The notes below the pieces were generated by a model. That model did no database searches, was not told the origin of the DNA, and was given only the letters and a program-made list of their open reading frames with translations. The position numbers and the translations under genes are program-made. From the NCBI GenBank assembly GCA_031275035.1, contig JAISPH010000015.1:1-28555 (forward strand): 28,555 nucleotides of DNA, given 5' to 3'. Every line of letters begins with the position of its first letter. Position 1 is the stretch's first letter. Source of the DNA: Treponema sp. Its GTDB lineage: Bacteria > Spirochaetota > Spirochaetia > Treponematales > Breznakiellaceae. This document shows, piece after piece, positions 1-7,684 of the stretch.

Positions 1-444
1 TTTAAGGCCCTCAAGGAAGCCATGAGGTTCCTCAAGGATCGATATTTCAAGATGCCGCCTCTTTCAGAAAGCGATATAGCGGCCCTGGGGCTCCGCATCC
101 CCGATACCCACCCCACCCCGTCGGGGCCGCCCAAAGCGGAAACGGCGGTGGAAACATTTCTTGCGGGACGGCACGAGCTGGGGATGAAGATTGTGTACGT
201 CTCCGGGGACCCCAACGACAGGGCGAACAAGGGCTACCGGATCTGGTACAAGGTGGTGGCCCCCGGCGGGGAGCCGGTAACGAGCCCCAATCAGCTTGAC
301 AAGTCCTTCTACACCCGGCGGAGAAGGGACCTGGTGCAGTTCGACTATGAGGACAGCGGAAAGACGGCGTACATCGCCGTGCAGGTGGAGAACGACGGCA
401 AGAAGGGGCCCTGGGGACCGTTGATTTCAGCGATTATCCCGTGA
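1..444 (+). CDS. Fibronectin-like repeat protein, C-terminal fragment (5' end outside window)
   Basis: The reading frame is open from base 1, reading FKALKEA before the first ATG at 22, so the gene very probably begins upstream and only the last 147 codons are present. The visible part has a helical start, a Pro/Thr linker (residues about 30-45 of the fragment), then a beta-rich domain ending in AVQVENDGKKGPWGPLISAI. From memory this matches a family of uncharacterised Treponema and Bacteroidetes proteins with an N-terminal helical domain and a C-terminal fibronectin-III-like domain; no enzymatic motif is visible. A weak hairpin at 471-486 follows the stop codon. Function unknown. The ATG at 22 lacks a convincing ribosome-binding site, which also argues that it is internal. 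Confidence 0.7.
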   Translation, partial: FKALKEAMRFLKDRYFKMPPLSESDIAALGLRIPDTHPTPSGPPKAETAVETFLAGRHELGMKIVYVSGDPNDRANKGYRIWYKVVAPGGEPVTSPNQLDKSFYTRRRRDLVQFDYEDSGKTAYIAVQVENDGKKGPWGPLISAIIP

Positions 445-469
445 GGGCTGAGCGGAGAGTTTTACTTTA

Positions 470-493
470 GGCGGCCGGGACGCCGCTGTTTTC
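470..493 (+). terminator. Possible intrinsic terminator after the fibronectin-like gene
   Basis: GCGGC (471-475) pairs with GCCGC (482-486) across a 6-nt loop, followed by TGTTTTC. The stem is only 5 bp plus a G-U pair, so this is a weak call made from position and base composition alone. Confidence 0.35.
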
Positions 494-547
494 ATGCTTT
501 AGGTGGTTAAAAACGCTTTTATTTGAATAGTGAAACGCGGAGGTTCG

Positions 548-1801
548 ATGAAACGGAATTTTAGAGTAAGGCGGTATCAACTGTTTGCCGCGGGAACGCT
601 GCTTGTTCTGCTGCTGTCCGCCCTGGCCGGATGCGGGACGGCGGGGGACGCAAAAGCGCAGGGGGACGCTTTGCTGGAGGAACTAAGAAGGCAGGACGCT
701 TTGCTGGAAGAGGCAAGAAGGTTGGCGGAAGCTGCGCTGGAGGCGGAAGTAAGGGCGGCGGAGGCGAGAAGGCAGGAAGTTGCGCTGGAGGAGGCAAGAT
801 GGGTACAGGCGGAGGCGGAGGCGCAGGCCGAAGCGGAAGCAAGAGCGGAAGCAAGAGCCAGGGCGGAAGCGGAGGCAAGGGCAGAGGCGGAAGCGGAAGC
901 AAGGACGAAAGCGGAAGCGGAGGCAAGGGCAGAGGCGGAGGCGAGAGCGAAGGCGGAAGCGGAGGCAAAGGCGAAGGCTGAGGCGGAGGAACGGGCGCGG
1001 CTTACGCCCCGGTGGAACGCCGAAGATTTTGGCCAGGGGGCGGCCGTTGCCCAAATCTTCGAGGTAACAAACAAAGCGCAGTGGGACGAGGCGGTCCGGA
1101 CCATCGACCGCGGGGGGAACAACAAAAACTATATTGTCAACGTAAGGGGAAGCTTTTCCGGGGGCCTTTCGTTTGAACGGATCCACAGCAAAGTGGCCGT
1201 CTCCCTGCGGAGCGGCGGGGCGGGCGAATACGTCCTGACCGGTTCCGTTACCGCCGCCGCCGGGGAAACCTTGATTTTGCGGGACATCACCCTTCAGGCG
1301 TCCGTGCATGTTACCGAAGGCGGAACCTTCGTCATGCGGGGCGGGAAGATCAATTTCGGCCGCGTGTCTGTGGAGGGCGGCGCCTTCGTCATGTCCGGCG
1401 GGGAGATCAGCGGCAGTTTCGCCGACTACGGCGGCGGCGTGTTTGTGGGCGGCGGAACCTTTACCATGTCCGGCGGGACCATCAGCGGCAATTCCGCCTT
1501 CGGCGCCGGCGGCGGCGTGTTTGTGGGTGGCGGAACCTTCACCATGTCCGGCGGGGAGATCAGCGGCAATCTCGCCAACTACGGCGGCGGCGGAGGCGTG
1601 TTTGTGGAGAAGGGCGGAACCTTTACCATGCGGGGCGGCACGATACACGGTTCCGGCGCGGGGGACAAGACCAACGGGACCACCGGCCGGGGGGCGGCCC
1701 TCTATTGCGTGGACCGCAACAGGGCGAAATACGGCGATGGCTCCCTCATCCTGGAAGGCTACCGGATCGACTACACCGACAACACCATTATGGGGAAGTG
1801 A
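548..1801 (+). CDS. Lipoprotein with Ala/Glu/Arg coiled coil and GTFTMSGG beta-helix repeats
   Basis: A 417-aa surface lipoprotein candidate. Basic N-terminus, hydrophobic stretch and lipobox LSALAGC predict lipidation at Cys29. Residues about 40-150 are almost pure Ala, Glu, Arg, Lys and Gln (repeats such as AEAEARAEAEA), predicting one long charged helix or coiled-coil stalk. Residues about 155-250 are a globular segment, and about 250-385 hold repeats of the type GGTFTMSGGxISGN alternating with GGGVFVGG, which would stack as a right-handed beta-helix. I chose the ATG at 548 over the in-frame GTG at 530 because GGAGG (539-543) lies 4 nt upstream of it. The stalk DNA is a purine-rich degenerate repeat, which creates several long false reading frames on both strands. 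Role unknown; a surface adhesin or structural stalk is a guess. The beta-repeats are prone to recombination. Confidence 0.85.
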   Translation: MKRNFRVRRYQLFAAGTLLVLLLSALAGCGTAGDAKAQGDALLEELRRQDALLEEARRLAEAALEAEVRAAEARRQEVALEEARWVQAEAEAQAEAEARAEARARAEAEARAEAEAEARTKAEAEARAEAEARAKAEAEAKAKAEAEERARLTPRWNAEDFGQGAAVAQIFEVTNKAQWDEAVRTIDRGGNNKNYIVNVRGSFSGGLSFERIHSKVAVSLRSGGAGEYVLTGSVTAAAGETLILRDITLQASVHVTEGGTFVMRGGKINFGRVSVEGGAFVMSGGEISGSFADYGGGVFVGGGTFTMSGGTISGNSAFGAGGGVFVGGGTFTMSGGEISGNLANYGGGGGVFVEKGGTFTMRGGTIHGSGAGDKTNGTTGRGAALYCVDRNRAKYGDGSLILEGYRIDYTDNTIMGK

Positions 1802-1860
1802 GCCGATCCGTCATCCATGGCGGCTTGGCTCACCGGAGTTTGCGCTTTGCTCAAACTTCA

Positions 1861-1883
1861 CCTCTCCGCCGCGGACGGAGAGG
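1861..1883 (+). terminator. Hairpin after lipoprotein gene, terminator-like
   Basis: CCTCTCCG (1861-1868) and CGGAGAGG (1876-1883) form a perfect 8-bp stem with a 7-nt loop. No T-run follows directly, so it may be a transcript-stabilising 3' structure rather than a true terminator. Confidence 0.4.
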
Positions 1884-1904
1884 CAGTATGTGAAATTTTA
1901 TAAG

Positions 1905-1928
1905 AATGGCGGCATGAATGCCGCCGTT
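1905..1928 (+). repeat. Palindrome in leader of TM2-domain gene
   Basis: AATGGCGGCA (1905-1914) pairs with TGCCGCCGTT (1919-1928) across a TGAA tetraloop; 10 bp with one G-U pair. It lies about 40 nt upstream of the TM2 gene start and could be either a 5' leader structure or part of the upstream 3' end. Together with the 1861-1883 hairpin it fills most of this 167-nt gap. Confidence 0.5.
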
Positions 1929-1968
1929 ACGGAACACTTATAAAATTATTTTTTTAAGGAGAAGACAA

Positions 1969-2193
1969 ATGGAGAAGAAGATTGACAAACATGTTTTTAC
2001 ATGGATAGGGACATTCCTTTTCGGAGGAATTGGCGTGGACAGGTTTATGAGAGGCCAGGTTGGCCTTGGTATTCTTAAACTTATCACTGCCGGCGGGTTT
2101 GGCATCTGGGCGTTGATTGACTGGATTGTTGCCCTCACCAAACTTGGCCGTTATGAAAAGGATTTTGTATTTGTTGATAAAAAATGGGCGTAG
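1969..2193 (+). CDS. TM2-domain membrane protein
   Basis: A 74-aa protein made up of one TM2 domain: a first hydrophobic helix containing FGGIGVDRFMRGQ, a short turn, and a second helix LITAGGFGIWALIDWIVAL. The G-x-x-G-x-D-R-F signature is that of the TM2 family, in which two helices are joined by a short loop; the family's biochemical role is poorly defined. The ATG at 1969 is preceded by AAGGAG (1956-1961) at good spacing. An upstream in-frame ATG at 1918 lies inside a hairpin and lacks a ribosome-binding site, so I rejected it. It is followed by a perfect 14-bp palindrome and another membrane-protein gene, so the two may be co-transcribed. Confidence 0.85.
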   Translation: MEKKIDKHVFTWIGTFLFGGIGVDRFMRGQVGLGILKLITAGGFGIWALIDWIVALTKLGRYEKDFVFVDKKWA

Positions 2194-2210
2194 AACATTA
2201 ATGCCCTAAG

Positions 2211-2242
2211 AGTTGTTCAGAAACGCCGGTTTCTGAACAACT
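2211..2242 (+). repeat. Perfect 14-bp palindrome, dispersed family A (copy 1)
   Basis: AGTTGTTCAGAAAC (2211-2224), loop GCCG, GTTTCTGAACAACT (2229-2242). A near-identical copy lies at 23094-23123, and both are followed closely by CGCTAAAAAA. This is a repeat family rather than a locus-specific terminator, although a hairpin followed by an A-rich tract could end transcription on the opposite strand. Confidence 0.85.
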
Positions 2243-2300
2243 TCCGCTAAAAAAAGAAAACTTTGGATAAATTCCAAGAAAAATCATGGAGGGTAAATTG

Positions 2301-2945
2301 ATGAGTGATTTTGACACAAGCGAGAAAAAGGGAATGAAGGAACTCAAGGAGCTGGGCAAGCTGGTAACGAAGACCCGTTTTTTTACCTTTGCAAAGCCCT
2401 ATCTGGACTTTATCGGCAGGGGGAAAATGTTCAACCTGGTCTATGTCATTATGGCGGTGGTAAATTTGCTGCTTCCCTTTGCGGTTATCTTCAAGGCCGC
2501 CGATGCGGGTATTTTCAGATACGGCGGCAGATTTACCGTCGCCTTTATTCTTTCATGGCTGGTCATTGTCTTTGCCTGCTGGATTGGCTTTCAACTGTGG
2601 TGGGACAGAAGGCTCCAGGTAGCCCATGTTGAATCGGCGGAATTCACCGCGACCCCGCTGGTGTCGGAGATATTCCAGACATTCGGGGAATGGATTGGAA
2701 CCCTGATAGGCATTCTCGGGGCCGGCGTTGGTTTGATAGCCGTCATTACCATCGGCGACGAGTCCTCCTATCTGTTTGAAGCGATGGGGCTGGACTTCAT
2801 GAGCTCCGGCGCGCTGGTCATTATCGCAGGGCCGGTAATCGGCTTTTTTATTATTATCATATCCCGGTTTCTTGCGGAACAGTTAAGGGTGCTGGCGGCG
2901 CTGGTCAACAATACAAAGGAAATAGCGGGAAATGTAAAAAGGTAA
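2301..2945 (+). CDS. Four-helix integral membrane protein, unknown function
   Basis: A 214-aa protein I do not recognise. After a charged N-terminal cytoplasmic segment (residues 1-45) there are about four hydrophobic segments: residues about 44-67, 76-102, 130-155 and 165-190. The loop between the second and third carries QLWWDRRLQVAHVESAEF. The C-terminus is short and ends in basic residues. No enzyme, transporter or signature motif was seen. The ATG at 2301 is preferred over the one at 2286 because GGAGGG (2288-2293) lies 7 nt upstream of it. It follows the TM2-domain gene in the same direction with only the family A palindrome between them. Role unknown. Confidence 0.75.
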   Translation: MSDFDTSEKKGMKELKELGKLVTKTRFFTFAKPYLDFIGRGKMFNLVYVIMAVVNLLLPFAVIFKAADAGIFRYGGRFTVAFILSWLVIVFACWIGFQLWWDRRLQVAHVESAEFTATPLVSEIFQTFGEWIGTLIGILGAGVGLIAVITIGDESSYLFEAMGLDFMSSGALVIIAGPVIGFFIIIISRFLAEQLRVLAALVNNTKEIAGNVKR

Positions 2946-2981
2946 ACCGCCTGCGGCGTTTTCCGTGCCCGGTTTAACCTT

Positions 2982-3004
2982 GGCGGTTTACGCGGTAAGC
3001 CGCC
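2982..3004 (+). repeat. Inverted repeat in a GGTTTACC-rich intergenic patch
   Basis: GGCGGTTTAC (2982-2991) and GTAAGCCGCC (2995-3004) pair over a 3-nt loop with one G-U pair. Related units occur nearby: GGTAAACCGCC starting at 2941, CGGTTTAACC at about 2970-2979, and GGTGGTTTACC at about 3020-3030. The 188-nt gap before the methyltransferase therefore consists largely of alternating direct and inverted copies of one short motif. It may act as a terminator region for the preceding gene. Confidence 0.5.
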
Positions 3005-3133
3005 CGGCCCGCCGAGGGGTGGTTTACCGGATTTGTCCGGGCGGTTCGGGTTTATCTGCCTGTTCTTTGTTCAAACCGGGAATTGCCGGACCTTCCCTTC
3101 AATATGTTAACAAAATGTCATATACTGTAAAGA

Positions 3134-4354
3134 ATGAGTCTCTATACCGCCGCCGCCCTCTGCGCCGTAGGCGCGGAGCGGGTTGTTTCAAATGAACTTA
3201 AAAAACTCAAGCTGAAGGTTCTGGATTCGGGATTCGGCCGGGTCCGCTTTCAGGCGGATATACCGGCCCTCTATCTGGCTTTGATGGGGCTGCGGGCCGC
3301 CGACCGGGTTCTGCTGGAGGCCGCCCGGTTTCCCGCGGCGGATTTTGACGCCCTCTTTGAAGGGGTCAAGGCTGTTCCCTGGGAGGAATACGTTCCCAAG
3401 GGTATGGGCCTGGCGGTGTCCAAGGTCCGTTCCAGGGGTTCCCGGCTCGAGGCGGCTGTCAGTATTCAGGCCATGACGCACAAGGCTGCGGCGGACCGGC
3501 TCTGCGGGGCCTTTAAGCTGCGGCGGCTTCCAGAGGGAGGCAAAACCGCGGAGCTCCGGGTCTATGTGGAAAAGGATGAAGTTTCGGTTCTGCTGGATCT
3601 TGCAGGCGATCCGCTGTTTAAGCGGGGTTACCGCCGGGAGGGAGGCGCCGCCCCCCTCCGGGAAACCACCGCGGCCGCTCTTTTGCTTCTGGCAAATTGG
3701 CGGCGGAAATTTCCCCTCTACGATCCCTTCTGCGGGGCGGGTACTATTGCCATTGAAGCGGCCATGTACGCGTGGGATATGGCGCCCGGACTGGGCCGCC
3801 GTTTTGTCCTTTCGGATCTGGCCCTGGGGAACAGCAGCATTGAGCAGGATGTCAGAAAAGAACTCTTGCAAAAAGTGGATTTTTCAAGAACCATACGCAT
3901 CGACGGAAGCGATGCGGATTCCAGGGCGGTGTCCATGGCAAAGGCCAATGCCCAGCGGGCCTACGATCTTGCCCGGGGCGGACGGGCCGGAGGGGAGGGG
4001 CAGACCGGAATCCGGCTTCCGGCTCTGCCCGGTTTCAGAACTTTAGCGGCAAAGGATGCGTCGAACCCCTTCCCGGAGGAACATTTTGAAGACAGGCCGA
4101 AGGCGTCGTCCTCCGCGCCGCTGGGTTTCATCATCACCAATCCGCCCTACGGCAGGCGTCTGGGGGAACCGGGTTCCGCGGAGCGGACCTATGAGGAAAT
4201 GGCGGAACTGGCCAGGGGCTTTCCCGGCTGGAAGCTGGGGGTAATTTCGGACCATCCCGGTTTTGAATCCCACTTTGGCAGGAAGGCGGATTCGGTAAGG
4301 GAAATAACCAACGGAGCGGTTCCTTCCTATTTTTATGAGTACGAAGGGTTATAG
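3134..4354 (+). CDS. THUMP-domain class I SAM-dependent rRNA methyltransferase (RlmL/YpsC-like)
   Basis: A 406-aa enzyme of the family that methylates N2 of a guanine in 23S rRNA (RlmL N-terminal half, YpsC). Residues about 1-60 form a ferredoxin-like domain, about 60-165 a THUMP RNA-binding domain, and about 175-406 a Rossmann methyltransferase. The region around residue 195 reads DPFCGAGTIAIEAA, which combines the family motif with the SAM-binding loop, and the catalytic motif NPPYG follows at about 337-341. Length matches stand-alone YpsC proteins rather than the 700-aa bifunctional RlmL. No strong ribosome-binding site precedes the ATG at 3134, but the conserved N-terminus starts immediately there. 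A TetR-type gene starts 9 nt after the stop. The exact nucleotide target cannot be read from sequence. Confidence 0.9.
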   Translation: MSLYTAAALCAVGAERVVSNELKKLKLKVLDSGFGRVRFQADIPALYLALMGLRAADRVLLEAARFPAADFDALFEGVKAVPWEEYVPKGMGLAVSKVRSRGSRLEAAVSIQAMTHKAAADRLCGAFKLRRLPEGGKTAELRVYVEKDEVSVLLDLAGDPLFKRGYRREGGAAPLRETTAAALLLLANWRRKFPLYDPFCGAGTIAIEAAMYAWDMAPGLGRRFVLSDLALGNSSIEQDVRKELLQKVDFSRTIRIDGSDADSRAVSMAKANAQRAYDLARGGRAGGEGQTGIRLPALPGFRTLAAKDASNPFPEEHFEDRPKASSSAPLGFIITNPPYGRRLGEPGSAERTYEEMAELARGFPGWKLGVISDHPGFESHFGRKADSVREITNGAVPSYFYEYEGL

Positions 4355-4363
4355 GGGGTCAAG

Positions 4364-4963
4364 ATGTCTATGGTGGTGGAACACGAAAAACGCCGGCGGG
4401 AAATTCTGGAGAAAGCTCTGGATGTTTTTATTAACGAAGGATTTGAAGACGTTACCTTTCAAAAGATCGCCGATCGCTGCGGCATTACCAGAACCACCCT
4501 GTACATCTATTTCAGAAACAAAAAGGAAATATTTAACTACAGCATTAAACAACTGCTGGCGGGCGTTGAAAACGATCTTACCCGGGTCTACAAGGATAAG
4601 TCCCTGAACTGGGTGGAAAAGCTGACAAAGGTTATCTCCCTGATCCTCGACCGGCTGGAAGAAAACCGCCGTTTCCTGGCGGTGGTTTTGAATTACCTTT
4701 TGTATATTGCCAAGAGCGATTCCGATCCCGATACCCGGGTCCGCAAGCGGACCATACGGATGCGGCATATTTTGGCTACCATGGTAATCGAAGGAATACA
4801 TGCGGGGGAGTTTGCCCAGGTCAACGTTAAAACTGCGGACGATCTGTTATACAGCCTTATGGAAGCGGCTATCTTCCGCCTGGTGGTGCTTAAACGCAGC
4901 GATGTGAAGGATCTGAAACAGGCGGTGGAACTGGCGGTCCGGCAGTTTGCGGCAAAGCCCTGA
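4364..4963 (+). CDS. TetR/AcrR-family transcriptional regulator
   Basis: A 199-aa regulator. The N-terminal 60 residues are a typical TetR DNA-binding domain: EILEKALDVFINEGF, then a helix-turn-helix with CGITRTTLYIYFRNKKEIF, the best conserved stretch of the family. The rest is an all-helical ligand-binding and dimerisation domain that is too variable to identify a ligand. A G-run just before the ATG (about 4353-4357) serves as ribosome-binding site. It lies 9 nt behind the rRNA methyltransferase gene and is probably co-transcribed with it. No clear target operon is adjacent: the next gene has its own promoter. Its target and ligand are unknown. Confidence 0.9.
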   Translation: MSMVVEHEKRRREILEKALDVFINEGFEDVTFQKIADRCGITRTTLYIYFRNKKEIFNYSIKQLLAGVENDLTRVYKDKSLNWVEKLTKVISLILDRLEENRRFLAVVLNYLLYIAKSDSDPDTRVRKRTIRMRHILATMVIEGIHAGEFAQVNVKTADDLLYSLMEAAIFRLVVLKRSDVKDLKQAVELAVRQFAAKP

Positions 4964-5001
4964 CGGTTCAACCGGACGGCGGGGAAACGGCGGCGAAGAG
5001 C

Positions 5002-5030
5002 TTTACCGGCGCTTCGTTTGGATCTATAAT
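5002..5030 (+). promoter_or_regulatory. Sigma-70-like promoter for the TPR-SUFU gene
   Basis: The -35 hexamer TTTACC (5002-5007, 4 of 6 matches) is followed, after exactly 17 nt, by a perfect -10 TATAAT (5025-5030). Transcription would start near 5037, giving a leader of about 110 nt that contains two stem-loops. Confidence 0.6.
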
Positions 5031-5055
5031 AGAAGTATCGCATGGGCCGCAATCC

Positions 5056-5092
5056 CGCCCGTGCGCTGAGGCGTCCCGGCACGGGGCGTTTT
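5056..5092 (+). terminator. Leader stem-loop 1 with T-run (attenuator-like)
   Basis: CGCCCGTGC (5056-5064) pairs with GCACGGGGCG (5079-5088), with one bulged G and a 14-nt loop, followed by TTTT. It begins about 20 nt after the predicted transcription start, so it could end a short transcript or act as an attenuator. Confidence 0.4.
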
Positions 5093-5100
5093 ACATATTG

Positions 5101-5130
5101 GGCTGCCGCGGGAACGCGGCGGCCTTTCTT
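5101..5130 (+). terminator. Leader stem-loop 2 with T-rich tail, just before the start codon
   Basis: GGCTGCCGCG (5101-5110), loop GGAA, CGCGGCGGCC (5115-5124): a 10-bp stem with one G-U pair, then TTTCTT. It has the form of an intrinsic terminator but stands only 22 nt before the ATG and directly ahead of the AAAAGGAG ribosome-binding site, so readthrough or refolding would be needed for expression. Confidence 0.45.
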
Positions 5131-5146
5131 GTAAAAAGGAGAAACC

Positions 5147-6160
5147 ATGACCCATGATTCGATTATTCCCCAGCTTAAAAAATGGCATGAAAAAGATGAA
5201 CACCAGAAAATTATCGACGCCATAGAGGGGATTCCCCGGAATGCCTGGGATTATGAACTTTCCAGCCTGTATGCACGGGCGCTTAATAACCTGGAACGCT
5301 ATAAGGAAGCCCTGGAAATTCTTCTGACCCTTAAAGAGGCGGGGCGGAAAGACGGCTTTTGGTATTTTCGGGTAGGCTATTCTCTGTACTATCTGGACCG
5401 GGAAGAGGAAGCGGCGGAGTATTTCCAAAAAGCCATCGATTACGGCGACGACAGCGAGGATACCCGTTATCTTCTGGAACTTAGCTTGGAAGCGGCGGAT
5501 CGGAAACGGCAGGGCGAATCCGGCGGGCGTCATCCCGAACTTTATTCGGACCAGGAGATCGGTTGTATTGAAGCCCACATTGAAAAGTACTTTGGGGAAT
5601 TCAAAAATGTTTTTCATGAGATGGTTTCCCCTGATATTCATGTGGATATTGTCATTATCGAACCTGTACCGGAACGAAACTACTATGTACTGGTAACTAT
5701 GGGTATGGGCGCCTGCAAAATGAATGTCCCCGCGGAGTTAAAGGGGCTTGAACGGGCGGAACTTATGATCTGCCTGCCCCCGGAGTGGAATTTGCAAAAC
5801 GTAAACGATGAAAACTGCTACTGGCCGCTGCGGTGGCTAAAAATCATGGCCCGGCTTCCCATAGAACAGAATACCTGGCTTGGATGGGGCCATACGGTTC
5901 CCAACGGGAGCCCCTTTGCGGATAATACCCGGTTTACTACTATGATGCTTCTTAATCCCGGCGCTTTCGAAGAGGGGGGCTGTGAATGCGCCATGCCCGA
6001 TGGAAGCACGGTTAATTTTTATCAACTGATACCGCTCTATGAGGAAGAGACGGACTATAAGATACAAAATAGCGCGGAAAAGCTTTTGGAATTCTTTGAT
6101 GATGAAGATCTGAAATATGTTAAGCTTGACCGGAAAAATGTTATCAAAACAGGCGGATAG
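5147..6160 (+). CDS. TPR and suppressor-of-fused (SUFU) domain protein
   Basis: A 337-aa soluble protein. Residues about 1-110 form tetratricopeptide-like helical hairpins (for example EEEAAEYFQKAIDYGDD). Residues about 140-330 match the bacterial SUFU domain: HVDIVIIEPVPERNYYVLVTMGMGACKMNVP, followed at about 205-235 by an acidic-hydrophobic strand and PPEWNLQ, then the aromatic patch NTWLGWGHTVPNG and a C-terminal LIPLYEEE. SUFU domains occur in bacteria as putative immunity proteins of polymorphic toxins, but no toxin gene is visible nearby. The ATG at 5147 has a strong AAAAGGAG ahead of it. The gene is probably monocistronic, with its own promoter at 5002-5030, and it converges with the DUF815 gene, which ends 33 nt away. 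The biological role is unknown. Confidence 0.85.
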   Translation: MTHDSIIPQLKKWHEKDEHQKIIDAIEGIPRNAWDYELSSLYARALNNLERYKEALEILLTLKEAGRKDGFWYFRVGYSLYYLDREEEAAEYFQKAIDYGDDSEDTRYLLELSLEAADRKRQGESGGRHPELYSDQEIGCIEAHIEKYFGEFKNVFHEMVSPDIHVDIVIIEPVPERNYYVLVTMGMGACKMNVPAELKGLERAELMICLPPEWNLQNVNDENCYWPLRWLKIMARLPIEQNTWLGWGHTVPNGSPFADNTRFTTMMLLNPGAFEEGGCECAMPDGSTVNFYQLIPLYEEETDYKIQNSAEKLLEFFDDEDLKYVKLDRKNVIKTGG

Positions 6161-6193
6161 CCGCCCCGCATTTACGCTGTGTTGTGGACCGGG

Positions 6194-7684
6194 CTAGTCC
6201 CAGGGAAAGCCGGAGCCGTCCCAGGGAAGGGGAAGCCCGGCGATCCAATCCACATACTGTACCGCCGTCCTGGGAGACCGGCCGTTAAACCACCGCTCCC
6301 AGCGGAGGGCGTTTTCCCTGAAAAGCCGCCGGGCTTTATCCGTCCCGTTTTCCGGCAGCAGGCCCCGTTGTCCGGCAATGAATTCCGCTATCCGCAGGTA
6401 TTCCTCCTGGTCCGGGGCGGCGAACGCCACCGTCAGGCCGAACCGGTCCGCTAGGGAAAACTGTTCCTGCATGGTGTCAAAGGCCCGGACATCCCCGGAG
6501 GCTGCGACGGCGAGGGACGGCCGGTCCGCAAAGCGTTCTTTTACCAGATGACGCCGGTTGCTGGTGGCATATATCACCGTGTTGGGAGGCTTCGTTTCAA
6601 TGCCTCCTTCCAGCAGCGCCTTTAGGGCGGTAAAGGAATCGCCGGTTTCTTCAAAGGAAAGATCATCGATAAAGATGATGAAACGGAGGGCCCGGTCTCC
6701 AAGGGTTTCCATGATAAGGGGAAGCTGCAACAGATCCGCCTTCCGCACCTCAAGAAGCCGGAGCCCCTGTCCGGCAAATTCATTGGCCGCAGCCTTGACC
6801 GTGGCGGACTTGCCCGTTCCCCGGTCTCCGTAGAGGAGAAGGTTATTGGCAGGTTTTCCCTCAAGGAAACGGAGGGTGTTGTTTACAACCAGCGCCCGCT
6901 GATCTTCGTAGCCCGAAAGCTGATCCAGCCGTACTGGGTCAGGGTTCAGTACTGGCTGAAGGCCGTCTGCGGTTTTTGCCGGGCTGGTCCAGCGGAAACT
7001 GCAGCGGAGGCCCAGCGCTCCCGCTCCGTTCCGGCGGAGGCAGCCGCTGAAGGCCGGCAGGGCTTCGGCCCAGGGAATATTCCGGGGGAAAAGTTCCGCC
7101 CCTGCGGACAGGGTTTGGGCCGAAAAAGCTCCCGCTTCCGTTTCAACGCCTTCTGCGGCTTCCTCAAATTGCCTGTTTCTGAGGAAATCCGCAATGCAAA
7201 AACCCAGGCCGGCGGCGTCAAAGGCGGCGATACGGCCAAGCCGGTTAAGATCGGCGGCGGCTGCGGCCTTCAGCGCCGGGGACAGGGATCCGTCCATGCC
7301 GTACTTTTCCGCCGCCCTGGTAAAGGCATTGTCCGCCCCCAGGGTAAGGGAGGCGATGGCGCCGTAAAAGGATCTGTTCTCTGCGGAGCGGATAAAACTG
7401 CCGGTGAAGACAGCCCAGCGGCGGCAGAGCCCAAAGATTTTCCGGTTTTCCGTTAAAATTTCGGCGCCAGCAGCGGCAGCGCTATTATCCCCCATGACGC
7501 CGCTGTCTTTAACGCCATCATGGAGGACGCCGTCATGGAAGACGCCGCCATCTATGACGGCGCCAAGGAGATCTTCAAAGGCGCTGATCAGGGAATGTTT
7601 TTGCAGGTCTGTGAATACGCTGAGTCCTGCTATATCCGCCAGGACTGTCTTAATGGCGTTGCGGATCACTGAGCCGCCGGCCAT
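6194..7684 (-). CDS. DUF815-family P-loop AAA+ ATPase
   Basis: A 496-aa protein. The C-terminal half is a DUF815 ATPase: residues about 250-275 lead into the P-loop GDRGTGKS (286-293), Walker B FIIFIDD (335-341) and a sensor-like YATSNRRHL (about 372-380). The N-terminal half (1-240) is helical and poorly conserved, with a short repeat of the type HDGV at about 45-66 that reflects a 15-nt DNA repeat. The start at 7684 overlaps the rnfB stop by 19 nt and has AGAAGG upstream, so translation is probably coupled to rnfB and the gene is likely the last of the rnf operon. The family's function is not established; I infer a remodelling or maturation ATPase. Operon position makes a link with Rnf conceivable but unproven. 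Confidence 0.85.
   Translation of the reverse strand: MAGGSVIRNAIKTVLADIAGLSVFTDLQKHSLISAFEDLLGAVIDGGVFHDGVLHDGVKDSGVMGDNSAAAAGAEILTENRKIFGLCRRWAVFTGSFIRSAENRSFYGAIASLTLGADNAFTRAAEKYGMDGSLSPALKAAAAADLNRLGRIAAFDAAGLGFCIADFLRNRQFEEAAEGVETEAGAFSAQTLSAGAELFPRNIPWAEALPAFSGCLRRNGAGALGLRCSFRWTSPAKTADGLQPVLNPDPVRLDQLSGYEDQRALVVNNTLRFLEGKPANNLLLYGDRGTGKSATVKAAANEFAGQGLRLLEVRKADLLQLPLIMETLGDRALRFIIFIDDLSFEETGDSFTALKALLEGGIETKPPNTVIYATSNRRHLVKERFADRPSLAVAASGDVRAFDTMQEQFSLADRFGLTVAFAAPDQEEYLRIAEFIAGQRGLLPENGTDKARRLFRENALRWERWFNGRSPRTAVQYVDWIAGLPLPWDGSGFPWD

Noticed and set aside
577..1648. Several long overlapping reading frames on both strands across the lipoprotein gene
   Set aside because: They follow from the repetitive, GC-rich purine-biased DNA of the coiled coil and beta-repeats. 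They translate to low-complexity Pro/Leu-, Ser/Ala- or Arg-rich sequence and lack ribosome-binding sites.
6152..6165. GGCGG-ATAG-CCGCC hairpin at the end of the TPR-SUFU gene
   Set aside because: Only 5 bp, no T-run on either strand, and it contains the stop codon; too weak to call a terminator.
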